Shown here: in pieces, positions 1 through 6,766 of the stretch
Position numbering within the stretch: position 1 is the stretch's first letter
How the letters are laid out: each line of letters begins with the position of its first letter
Assembly: GCA_964614605.1 (NCBI GenBank)
Contig: CAZTLU010000032.1
Span: 1 to 17,168, forward strand
Origin: Fimenecus sp964614605
GTDB lineage: Bacteria; Bacillota; Clostridia; Oscillospirales; Acutalibacteraceae
Reading direction: 5' to 3'
DNA length: 17,168 nucleotides
Notes under the pieces: generated by a model
Seen by the model: the letters and a program-made list of their open reading frames with translations, nothing else
What the model was told of the DNA's origin: nothing
Databases searched by the model: none
Made by a program: the position numbers and the translations under genes

Positions 1-2205
1 GATTTGATTTACAGAGGTAACCGTATGGTTAACTGGTGTCCTTGCTGTAACACATCAATTTCAGACGCCGAGGTTGAATACGAAGAAAAAGATGGTAGCT
101 TTTGGCATCTTCTTTACACAGTTAAAGAAACAGGCGAACAGCTTGAATTAGCTACAACCCGTCCCGAAACAATGCTTGGTGATACAGCAGTTGCCATCAA
201 TGCAGAGGACGAAAGATATAAGCATCTTCACGGTTGCCATGTAATTTTACCGCTTCTTAATAAAGAAATTCCGATTGTATGTGACGAACACGCTGATATG
301 ACAAAGGGTACAGGTGTTGTTAAAATCACTCCTGCTCACGACCCTAATGACTTTGAAGTTGGTCAAAGAAATAATCTTCCTATTGTTCGTACATTTACTT
401 ATGACGGTCATCTCACTGGTGCAGAGGACAAGAGAATTGCCGACGAGCTTATCGCAAGTGGCAGAGCAACAGAAAACGAGCCTGAAGTTCTTGACTGCGG
501 CAAATATGCAGGTATGACCACAATGGAAGCAAGAAAAGCAATCCTTGAGGACCTTAAAGCAGGCGGTTACCTCAAAGAAGTTGAACCACGCAAGCACGAG
601 GTTGGCACTTGCTACCGTTGTCATAACACAATTGAGCCAATGGTTTCAAAACAGTGGTTTGTTCGTATGGTTCCCCTTGCAAAGCCTGCTATTGAAGCAG
701 TAGAAAAGGGCGAAACAAAGTTTATCCCCGAAAGATTTACAAAGAACTATCTTAACTGGATGAACGGTACTCGTGACTGGTGTATTTCCCGTCAGCTCTG
801 GTGGGGACACAGAATTCCTGCTTGGTACTGTGACGAATGCGGTGAAACAATTGTTACTAAAGAGCAGTTGACTGCTTGTCCAAAATGTAACAGTGCTAAT
901 ATCCGTCAGGACGAAGATACTCTTGATACTTGGTTCTCATCAGCACTCTGGCCATTCTCAACACTCGGTTGGCCAGATGATACAGAAGATTTGAAGCATT
1001 ACTATCCTACAAATACACTTGTAACAGGTTATGATATCATCGGTTTCTGGGTATCCCGTATGATTTTCTCTGCACTTGAATACACAGGTGAAGTTCCGTT
1101 TGATACTGTTCTTATTCACGGTCTTGTTCGTGACGCACAGGGCAGAAAAATGTCAAAATCTCTCGGTAACGGTATTGACCCACTTGAGATTATCGACCGG
1201 TATGGTGCTGACGCATTGAGATTTACTCTTGCAACAGGTAACAGCCCCGGAAACGATATGCGTTTCTCTGACGAAAAGGTTGAGGCAAGCCGTAACTTTG
1301 CCAATAAGATTTGGAATGCTGCTCGTTTCATCCTTATGAACCTTGACGAGAATGAATATGCACCTTATGTTCCCAAGAACCTTGCAATCGAAGATAAGTG
1401 GATTTTGAGTAAGTACAATGACCTTGCAAAAGAGGTTACAGACTCACTTGAAAAGTTTGAACTCGGTCTTGCAGTGCAGAAGCTTTATGACTTTATCTGG
1501 GATGTGTTCTGCGACTGGTATATTGAGATTGCAAAAATCCGTCTTAACGGTGAGTGCGCAACTGCAAAGGCAACTGTTAAAGCAGTTCTCGTTTATGTAA
1601 TGTCAAATACATTGAAATTACTTCATCCATTTATGCCGTTTATCACAGAAGAAATCTGGCAGACATTACCTCACGACGGCGAGTCAATTATGATTTCAGA
1701 GTGGCCCGTTTACAGTGACGAGCTTTCATTCAAGGCTGACGAAAATGAAATGGAAAAAGTTATGACAGCAATTAAAGCGGTTCGTAACCGTCGTGCAGAA
1801 ATGAATGTTCCACCATCAAAGAAAGCAAAGATTTTCATTGAAACTGCTTACGAAAAGACATTCTCAGAGGGTGCAAACTTCTTTGTAAGACTTGCTTCTG
1901 CTTCGGAAGTTGAAATCGTTAAGGGCTACGAAAATGACGAGGCTGTTGCTATTATCACAGAAGACGCAAGACTCTTTATCCCAATGGACGAGCTTGTTGA
2001 CTTCAAGGCAGAGCTTGAAAGACTTCAGAAAGAAAAAGCAGCAGTACAAAAAGAAATCGCATTTGTTTCAGGTAAGCTCAACAATGCAAACTTCGTTGCA
2101 AAAGCACCCGAAGCACTTGTTAACGAACAACGCGAAAAGCTCGCAAAATACACAGAAAAACTCAATATGCTTGAAGAAAGCATTGCAAAAATCGCAAACA
2201 GATAA
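1..2205 (+). CDS. valS: Valyl-tRNA synthetase, 5'-truncated by window edge
   Basis: Cytoplasmic class I aminoacyl-tRNA synthetase that charges tRNA-Val with valine and hydrolyses mischarged Thr-tRNA. The frame is open from base 1, so the N-terminus with the HIGH motif lies outside the window; about 734 codons remain of a family usually near 880. Visible in order: the editing (CP1) domain with TTRPETMLGD at 154-183 and a following VKITPAHDPNDFE stretch; two CxxC pairs (Cys codons at 829, 838, 877, 886) that look like a zinc knuckle; the catalytic KMSKS loop at 1147-1161; the anticodon-binding helical domain; and a charged C-terminal coiled coil (about the last 65 residues), the ValRS-specific tRNA-binding arm. 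The coiled coil and the editing-domain motif separate it from IleRS and LeuRS. A terminator follows 16 bases after the stop. Composition is typical of the housekeeping genes here and differs from the AT-rich cassette downstream. Confidence 0.97.
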   Translation, partial: DLIYRGNRMVNWCPCCNTSISDAEVEYEEKDGSFWHLLYTVKETGEQLELATTRPETMLGDTAVAINAEDERYKHLHGCHVILPLLNKEIPIVCDEHADMTKGTGVVKITPAHDPNDFEVGQRNNLPIVRTFTYDGHLTGAEDKRIADELIASGRATENEPEVLDCGKYAGMTTMEARKAILEDLKAGGYLKEVEPRKHEVGTCYRCHNTIEPMVSKQWFVRMVPLAKPAIEAVEKGETKFIPERFTKNYLNWMNGTRDWCISRQLWWGHRIPAWYCDECGETIVTKEQLTACPKCNSANIRQDEDTLDTWFSSALWPFSTLGWPDDTEDLKHYYPTNTLVTGYDIIGFWVSRMIFSALEYTGEVPFDTVLIHGLVRDAQGRKMSKSLGNGIDPLEIIDRYGADALRFTLATGNSPGNDMRFSDEKVEASRNFANKIWNAARFILMNLDENEYAPYVPKNLAIEDKWILSKYNDLAKEVTDSLEKFELGLAVQKLYDFIWDVFCDWYIEIAKIRLNGECATAKATVKAVLVYVMSNTLKLLHPFMPFITEEIWQTLPHDGESIMISEWPVYSDELSFKADENEMEKVMTAIKAVRNRRAEMNVPPSKKAKIFIETAYEKTFSEGANFFVRLASASEVEIVKGYENDEAVAIITEDARLFIPMDELVDFKAELERLQKEKAAVQKEIAFVSGKLNNANFVAKAPEALVNEQREKLAKYTEKLNMLEESIAKIANR

Positions 2206-2221
2206 AAGAAAATCAATAACG

Positions 2222-2250
2222 GCCCCCTCTAACGAGGGGGCTATAATTTT
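2222..2250 (+). terminator. Intrinsic terminator of valS
   Basis: A perfect 8-bp GC-rich stem, GCCCCCTC (2222-2229) with GAGGGGGC (2234-2241), closes a TAAC tetraloop and is followed by a T-rich, interrupted tract. It lies 16 bases downstream of the valS stop, so it most likely ends the valS transcript and insulates it from the cassette beyond. Confidence 0.9.
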
Positions 2251-2254
2251 CTTC

Positions 2255-2281
2255 GTAAAAAGGGACCTGTCTCCTTTTTAC
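2255..2281. repeat. Near-perfect palindrome, REP-like element or second terminator
   Basis: GTAAAAAGG (2255-2263) pairs with CCTTTTTAC (2273-2281), with one further G-T pair and a core reading GGGACCTGTCTCC. It sits 13 bases after the valS terminator and is followed by a T-rich stretch. It could be a back-up terminator. From memory, palindromes with a GGGACCTGTCTCC-like core recur in clostridial intergenic regions and resemble REP/RAYT-type elements; I could not check this. There is no second copy in the window that I can see. Confidence 0.5.
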
Positions 2282-2385
2282 AAATGTTCTTCTTTTTGGC
2301 TAATGTGTTGTAAATTTTGCACTCACCATCATGCTATAAAAATTTTTATGTCACAAAATGACTTTCTATTACGATTAATATGTAT

Positions 2386-2588
2386 AAGGAGACAAAAATC
2401 ATGCTCCAAGTATGTGTAAATTGGGGTTTTGGCGTGGATGTGTTAATTGACGAAAAGTTGAAGACAAAGAAATCGTTAAATCAATGATTGCGTAATTCAT
2501 TGAAACAAGTGAAGTTTCGTATAGCGTAATAAAAGATGGTGACAATGAAAAATATGCATTGATTTGAATTGCGACGTCAAATATATGA
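2386..2588 (+). pseudogene. Degraded short gene with RBS, frameshift and stops
   Basis: A good ribosome binding site (AAGGAGA, 2386-2392) lies 8 bases before an ATG at 2401. The reading frame from there (starting MLQVCVNWGFGVDVLIDEK) stops at 2487 after 28 codons. From about 2451 a second frame continues with coding-like residues (KVEDKEIVKSMIA, then FIETSEVSYSVIKDGDNEK), interrupted by TAA at 2493 and TGA at 2565, ending at TGA 2586. A single frameshift near 2451-2460 joins the two halves into one plausible charged protein of about 60 residues. I do not recognise the family. Alternatives are a genuine 28-residue peptide or chance. The rest of this 570-base gap (2282-2385 and 2589-2776) is AT-rich with no gene that I can see. 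Confidence 0.35.
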
Positions 2589-2705
2589 GAATAAATAATA
2601 TTGCGTGCCATTGATTGTATTAAAAAGCAATAAGAATTTTTTGTTATATGAATATGGATATATTACGTATTTTCAAAAAAGTAGAATGGGGGATGATTCC
2701 AATGG

Positions 2706-2733
2706 TTTAATACTTTACTTTTTGGTATATAGT
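2706..2733 (+). promoter_or_regulatory. Weak candidate promoter for the protease gene
   Basis: A TATAGT (2728-2733) resembles a -10 element, with a poor -35 (TTTAAT, 2706-2711) 16 bases upstream. The AT-rich context makes chance matches likely. The gene might instead use the cassette's own ECF sigma factor, whose promoter sequence I cannot predict. Confidence 0.25.
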
Positions 2734-2776
2734 AACAATAAAAACAAATATATATATTAAAGATGGGAGTATACAA

Positions 2777-4147
2777 ATGAAAAAATTGTTTTGTATTTTA
2801 TTTTCAGCACTCTTAATGCTTACTTGCTGTAATTTGAATTTAATTGCTTTTGCATTTGATGAAGTATCTAATTATTTAGATGTTAAGGAAATGTATGAGA
2901 ATACAATTTTTACCACCGAAAGTTTTCTTGACAGTATAAGTGAAGAAGAAAAGGAATTTCTTGACAATTCATATACAGGAAATATCATATATAACAATAT
3001 TATGAATTATATTGAGAAAAACGACGATGTTTTTACTCAATCATTTGGTGGAGCGTACACAAATGGCGATGGAAATCTGGTGGTTTTATTAACTGGCAAT
3101 ATTGAGTTTTGCAAGCAAAAACTTTTAACTGAATTTAATTATGAAAATCAAATAATTGAGATAGTAAAATATTCATACAAAGCATTAAAAGAAGAAGTAG
3201 ATTTAATCAACAGTAAAATTGGTGCTCTTGTAGAAAAAAATAATAATGGAACTCTAACTGATGAAAAAGAAATTGAATTGCTCACATCATATCCTAGAGT
3301 ATCTATTGATATTGAAAACAATATAATTTCTGTTTGCCTTAGTGAAAGCACAATAGAAAATAGTAGTAATATAGAGACATCTAGAACTAATTCTATATCT
3401 ACAAATCTCGCATCAGAATTCAAATCTTTTGTTAATGCTTCAGAAAAGGTCAAAATCTCAACTGATGCAGGATACGAACCTGTAGAATTACAAACAAACA
3501 CATGGCGGCCGGGACAACCAATTGTTGTTGGTTTATTATCGCCTAGCGAATGTAGTACGGGATACAGAGCAAAATATAAGTATAACGGAACAACTTATTC
3601 TGGTTTTGTTACATGTGGTCATGGTAATTCAGTTGGCAAAACAGTCTATCTTCAAATTTCCAGTACATCCAAAGTTAAAATTGGTAAAATATTAGATAGA
3701 GTATACGAAAATGACCAGAATATAGATGTTGCATTTGTCCGACTTACAAATAGTGACTATACGCTTTCCAATGCAATATACTATACCAGTTCTGAACCTG
3801 GAGTTACTCGTCAGGGTACTGTATTAAATGGTACACAAACAACTGTTAGTAGCGGCTCAAGAATATATAAATCTGGTAGAAAAACTTACTTAACAAGTTC
3901 AACTGTTGTGAGTACAAATACCGCTGTAATTATAACTTTTGCTGACGGCAACATGTATTACTATACAGATATGATTCAGACGGCAGTTATGACAGATAAG
4001 GGTGATAGTGGTGGAGTTGCATATGTTGTAGGAACTGGGGCTACAAGCGGACAAGTAGTTGGCATTGCAACAGGTGCAGATAATGTTTATTCATTCTTCA
4101 CAAAGGCATCCAACATCAAAAATGATTTCGGTGCGTATGCATATTAA
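2777..4147 (+). CDS. Secreted S1-family (streptogrisin/alpha-lytic-like) serine protease precursor
   Basis: A 456-residue pre-pro-protease. Residues 1-26 form a signal peptide ending AFA before FDEV. Residues about 84-190 resemble the alpha-lytic-type pro-domain: an SFGGAY strand (89-94) followed by LVVLLT, KYSYKAL (131-137), and SIDIENNIISV (176-186). This domain normally folds and then inhibits its own protease. The protease domain starts near 245. The catalytic triad is visible: His282 in TCGHG, Asp317 in NIDVAFVRL, and Ser411 in KGDSGG, with GQVVGIATG after it. Cys259 and Cys280 probably form the disulfide that brackets the active-site His in S1E enzymes, although here the Cys precedes His rather than following it. 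The start is set by GGGAG at 2765-2769, 7 bases before ATG. It is the first gene of an AT-rich plus-strand cassette. Substrate is unknown; activity on host or bacterial surface proteins is possible but unproven. Confidence 0.9.
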   Translation: MKKLFCILFSALLMLTCCNLNLIAFAFDEVSNYLDVKEMYENTIFTTESFLDSISEEEKEFLDNSYTGNIIYNNIMNYIEKNDDVFTQSFGGAYTNGDGNLVVLLTGNIEFCKQKLLTEFNYENQIIEIVKYSYKALKEEVDLINSKIGALVEKNNNGTLTDEKEIELLTSYPRVSIDIENNIISVCLSESTIENSSNIETSRTNSISTNLASEFKSFVNASEKVKISTDAGYEPVELQTNTWRPGQPIVVGLLSPSECSTGYRAKYKYNGTTYSGFVTCGHGNSVGKTVYLQISSTSKVKIGKILDRVYENDQNIDVAFVRLTNSDYTLSNAIYYTSSEPGVTRQGTVLNGTQTTVSSGSRIYKSGRKTYLTSSTVVSTNTAVIITFADGNMYYYTDMIQTAVMTDKGDSGGVAYVVGTGATSGQVVGIATGADNVYSFFTKASNIKNDFGAYAY

Positions 4148-4155
4148 TATAACTT

Positions 4156-4175
4156 GGTGCAGGATTTTCTGCACC
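4156..4175 (+). terminator. Intercistronic hairpin, partial terminator or processing site
   Basis: A perfect 7-bp stem, GGTGCAG (4156-4162) with CTGCACC (4169-4175), has a GATTTT loop and begins 8 bases after the protease stop. The following sequence (ATTATATCTTTC) has no solid T-run, so termination would be partial. It could make the protease mRNA more abundant than the downstream genes, or protect its 3' end. Confidence 0.55.
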
Positions 4176-4204
4176 ATTATATCTTTCAAGAGGAATGACA
4201 CATA

Positions 4205-5227
4205 ATGACAAATAGGTTTAAAAAGGTTGTTTTTCTATTTATATTTTGTTTATTTTTAATTATTTCATTTAATGGGTGTAGTCAAGAACCGCTTGTAATT
4301 GCTAAACCAGCACAAGATATTTTAGAAAAACAAGAAATATATACTAGTAAGATAATACATATTGACTATAATAGTATTGAAAAACTTGATATTCCTTTGG
4401 GAACTATTGATGCTTCTTTAATTTGTAATAGAGTAGATGAAACATTAGAAGTTGATTATTCATTTACAGAAGTAAAAGAAGCAGTCGCAAAAAAAGGAAA
4501 TACTATACTTATTGATTATAGGATACTTAATGAATATCAGAAAGAAATATATTGTGATGCAAATGTAAAAATTGTTATAGGTACCGGTTGCTTTGATAGC
4601 ATTATAGAAAACGAACTATTGAATCACAAGGCTGGCGATACTATATGTTTAAATAGTTCTATAATGACCAATCCACTCATAGCAACACACAAAGAAACTA
4701 CGGTAGAAATAGAAGTAAAAGGTATTTATAATTATAATCAAATCGGTTCAGAAACTTTGGCGGAAACACATGGCTTTGTTTCTTTTGAAGATTATTACAT
4801 ATATCTATACGATATAGCAAGTGATGAGTTGAAGTATGAGTACAATTTGGAGCAAAAAGCCGAGTTTTTTAGACAAACGATTAAAAACTGTAATTTCGTG
4901 ATTGACAATGATGAACTAACGTCTTTCTCACTTAAAACAGTTTTAATTCATGAACAACAAGCCGCATCATTTGGTATGACTTTAGAAGAATATTACACCA
5001 ATATTTTAGAGCTGAATGAAAATGATTTTTTCAAAAGATGCACACAAGATTCAGAGAATGAAATCAAGAAAATGTTAGTTGTTGGAGCTTTAGCACACCA
5101 CTATAGAATTATTGTTGATGATGAATGTTTTGATGAATTTTGTGAAGAAAATAATATAAATGAAGATGTCTTAACCGAAGCATATTATAGCTGTTTAGAA
5201 GAACAAGTTATATCATATTTTTTATAA
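4205..5227 (+). CDS. Trigger-factor-like (FKBP-type PPIase/chaperone) lipoprotein
   Basis: A 340-residue exported lipoprotein. It has a basic N-terminus, a hydrophobic stretch (8-21) and a lipobox SFNGC with Cys25 as the predicted lipidated residue. Residues about 95-172 match the FKBP-like PPIase domain of trigger factor: KGNTILIDYRI, then IGTGCFDSIIENELLNHKAGD, then a beta strand TTVEIEVKGI. Residues about 215-340 resemble the helical C-terminal chaperone arm, including the pattern QAASFGMTLEEYY and a following IKKMLVVGALAHHY helix and IVDDE. The ribosome-binding domain of cytosolic trigger factor is absent and replaced by the lipoprotein signal, so it should act outside the membrane. By analogy with PrsA, a foldase lipoprotein in the same position, I infer it helps the exported protease fold. 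The RBS (AGAGGA, 4189-4194) lies 10 bases before ATG. Isomerase activity is not assured, because the domain is divergent. Confidence 0.82.
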   Translation: MTNRFKKVVFLFIFCLFLIISFNGCSQEPLVIAKPAQDILEKQEIYTSKIIHIDYNSIEKLDIPLGTIDASLICNRVDETLEVDYSFTEVKEAVAKKGNTILIDYRILNEYQKEIYCDANVKIVIGTGCFDSIIENELLNHKAGDTICLNSSIMTNPLIATHKETTVEIEVKGIYNYNQIGSETLAETHGFVSFEDYYIYLYDIASDELKYEYNLEQKAEFFRQTIKNCNFVIDNDELTSFSLKTVLIHEQQAASFGMTLEEYYTNILELNENDFFKRCTQDSENEIKKMLVVGALAHHYRIIVDDECFDEFCEENNINEDVLTEAYYSCLEEQVISYFL

Positions 5228-5279
5228 TATTTCAAGCAAAAGCGAAAAAATTACTTTTAAAAATCGTCATAGTAAATAG

Positions 5280-5286
5280 AAGGAGG
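5280..5286 (+). promoter_or_regulatory. Ribosome binding site deciding the sigma factor start
   Basis: AAGGAGG ends 8 bases before the second of two adjacent GTG codons (5295) and 5 bases before the first (5292). The spacing favours GTG at 5295. Confidence 0.65.
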
Positions 5287-5294
5287 GTTATGTG

Positions 5295-5813
5295 GTGAAT
5301 GAATTTAATATAAAGGATGCTTGCGAAAAGATGCGAGATGGAGATAAAAATGCATTCGTGTCTATATATAACGAACTTAAAAAACCTGTTTTTACGATTA
5401 TTTACCGGATTGTGCAATCAAAAGAAATTGCAGAAGATATTACGCAAGATGTATTTATAAAACTTTTAATATCGCCACCCCACTCCTCTATTAAAAATCC
5501 AAGAGCTTGGATTTTTCAGATAGCACGCAATTTAGCAATTGATGCTATTCGAAAACATACAAATGTAAACATCGAAGATAGAGAGTGTGTAACAGAAGAC
5601 GATACTGAAACTCTCATTACAGTTATAGATATCGAATCGGCAATTAGAAGACTTCCATGTATTGAAAGGGAAATAATATCATTGCACTTAAATTGTGAAT
5701 TTACATTTACTGAAACAGCACGACTTGTTGGACTTTCCACACAAACAACATATCGAAAGTATCGTAAAGCTTTAAAAACATTACGCAATTTATTAAATGG
5801 AGGTATATTATGA
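5295..5813 (+). CDS. ECF-type sigma-70 family RNA polymerase sigma factor
   Basis: A 172-residue sigma factor with only regions 2 and 4, as in the extracytoplasmic-function group. Counting from the alternative GTG at 5292, region 2 covers about residues 20-88, with AEDITQDVF (47-55) for core-polymerase binding and RAWIFQIARNLAIDAIRK (71-88) for the -10 recognition helix. A short acidic linker leads to region 4 (about 115-165), with LPCIEREII and the helix-turn-helix TETARLVGLSTQTTYRKYRK for -35 recognition. It begins 67 bases after the foldase lipoprotein with no terminator between, so co-transcription is likely. Its stop overlaps the next start (ATGA, 5810-5813), the usual arrangement for a sigma factor and its regulator. 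It may control this same cassette; that is inference. Both candidate starts are GTG. Confidence 0.92.
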   Translation: MNEFNIKDACEKMRDGDKNAFVSIYNELKKPVFTIIYRIVQSKEIAEDITQDVFIKLLISPPHSSIKNPRAWIFQIARNLAIDAIRKHTNVNIEDRECVTEDDTETLITVIDIESAIRRLPCIEREIISLHLNCEFTFTETARLVGLSTQTTYRKYRKALKTLRNLLNGGIL

Positions 5814-6616
5814 AAAAAGGAATAATAGTTTTTTCAGTATTATGTGTATTGTTGTGCATTATGACAGTAAGTGCAAAAGAAGCAAAATATAAAAACGCTA
5901 ACGAATTGTTTCAATTTTGGGAAGAATATGGCTATCCAAATTATATCTGTGGGGTATGGTCATCGAATGAAAGCCAAACGCACTTAACTTTTGCTGTACA
6001 AGATAATGAAAATGGAGAAGAGGGAAAACAAGAAATTATCGAGTTGGTTGAAGATGATTCAACAATTTCATTTGTTTATCAAAAATACAGTTGGAATTAT
6101 CTTTGTAAAATTATGGATGAAATAAATTTATCTTTTGTAAATATAGAGCATGTAAATAAACTCGGTTTTGTTAGCATGGGAATTGATTGTTACAATAATT
6201 GTTTGCAAATCAATTTTTTAGAAGAAAAAAAGGAACAAAAAGATACAACGGAGTTTATTGGTACAATAACAGAAAAATATGGGAATGCAATTTCGATTGG
6301 TTACACCGATAATTTGCCTGAATTGCAAGAAAATGTGTTGAGTGCATCTCCTTCTAAACAAATCATCAACAGTTTAGATAATATAAAGTTGTATTTCTCC
6401 CTTTCTATTGTTGCCGTTGTGCTGTTTTTAACTTTTGGGATATTGGTAAAAAGAAAAAAAATGCTTTTGCAAACAAATGCAGATGTTGTGACTATAAATT
6501 CTAAAAAGTTTACAACAAAAGAAATTGAAAATATAATTGAAAAAACGCCAATATCAATAAAACCATCCTTAGATGCACAAATACAATCAATTATAAAAGA
6601 AAATGATAATTATTGA
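5810..6616 (+). CDS. Sigma-coupled single-pass membrane protein with propeptide-like ectodomain
   Basis: A 268-residue protein with an N-terminal signal or anchor (1-22, cleavage possible after VSA), an extracellular domain (about 25-190), one transmembrane helix (about 194-214) followed by KRKK, and a 50-residue cytoplasmic tail (about 218-268). Translation is coupled to the sigma factor by an ATGA overlap, with its own GGAGGT at 5799-5804. This context suggests a membrane anti-sigma factor or sensor, but the tail shows no zinc (HxxxCxxC) or other known anti-sigma motif. The ectodomain resembles the pro-domain of the protease encoded upstream: ICGVWSS near 46 against FGGAYTN, KYSWNYLCKIMDEIN (92-106) against KYSYKALKEEVDLIN (131-145), and GIDCYNNCLQINFLEE (124-139) against SIDIENNIISVCLSE (176-190). 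It has four ectodomain cysteines (47, 99, 127, 131). I do not recognise a named family; the inhibitor/sensor role is inferred. Confidence 0.8.
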   Translation: MKKGIIVFSVLCVLLCIMTVSAKEAKYKNANELFQFWEEYGYPNYICGVWSSNESQTHLTFAVQDNENGEEGKQEIIELVEDDSTISFVYQKYSWNYLCKIMDEINLSFVNIEHVNKLGFVSMGIDCYNNCLQINFLEEKKEQKDTTEFIGTITEKYGNAISIGYTDNLPELQENVLSASPSKQIINSLDNIKLYFSLSIVAVVLFLTFGILVKRKKMLLQTNADVVTINSKKFTTKEIENIIEKTPISIKPSLDAQIQSIIKENDNY

Positions 6617-6681
6617 TTGCTTAATCTTAATATTTCTTCTTCATTATCTTGAATTCGCGTATATCGTCTAGACATAAAGAT

Positions 6682-6723
6682 GCCCCTATGGTTTTCTATT
6701 TTGCCATAGGGGCTTTTCTTTTC
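6682..6723 (+). terminator. Strong intrinsic terminator ending the protease-sigma cassette
   Basis: A perfect 10-bp stem, GCCCCTATGG (6682-6691) with CCATAGGGGC (6704-6713), has a 12-base loop and is followed by TTTTCTTTTCT. It lies between two convergent transcription units. Read on the minus strand, the downstream tract is only ATCTTTA, so it would serve the ten-gene operon weakly as a bidirectional terminator; no better minus-strand terminator is visible between 6714 and 6766. Confidence 0.92.
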
Positions 6724-6766
6724 TATTGTTCGTTTTTACTGGACTTGTGCAACTTGAGAGGTCTTT

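Noticed and set aside
1892..2419. Plus-strand frame overlapping the end of valS and its terminator
   Set aside because: It runs in a second frame through valS and straight across a strong terminator; composition is that of an out-of-frame shadow.
2399..2611. Minus-strand open frame of 70 codons opposite the remnant region
   Set aside because: No ribosome binding site or recognisable family, and it lies opposite the better initiated plus-strand remnant; most likely chance in AT-rich DNA.
2282..2776. CRISPR array, tRNA or riboswitch in the AT-rich gap
   Set aside because: No regularly spaced repeats, cloverleaf or conserved aptamer core could be seen there.
4205..5227. PrsA/SurA parvulin-type foldase
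   Set aside because: No parvulin signature is visible; the central domain follows the FKBP-like trigger-factor pattern instead.
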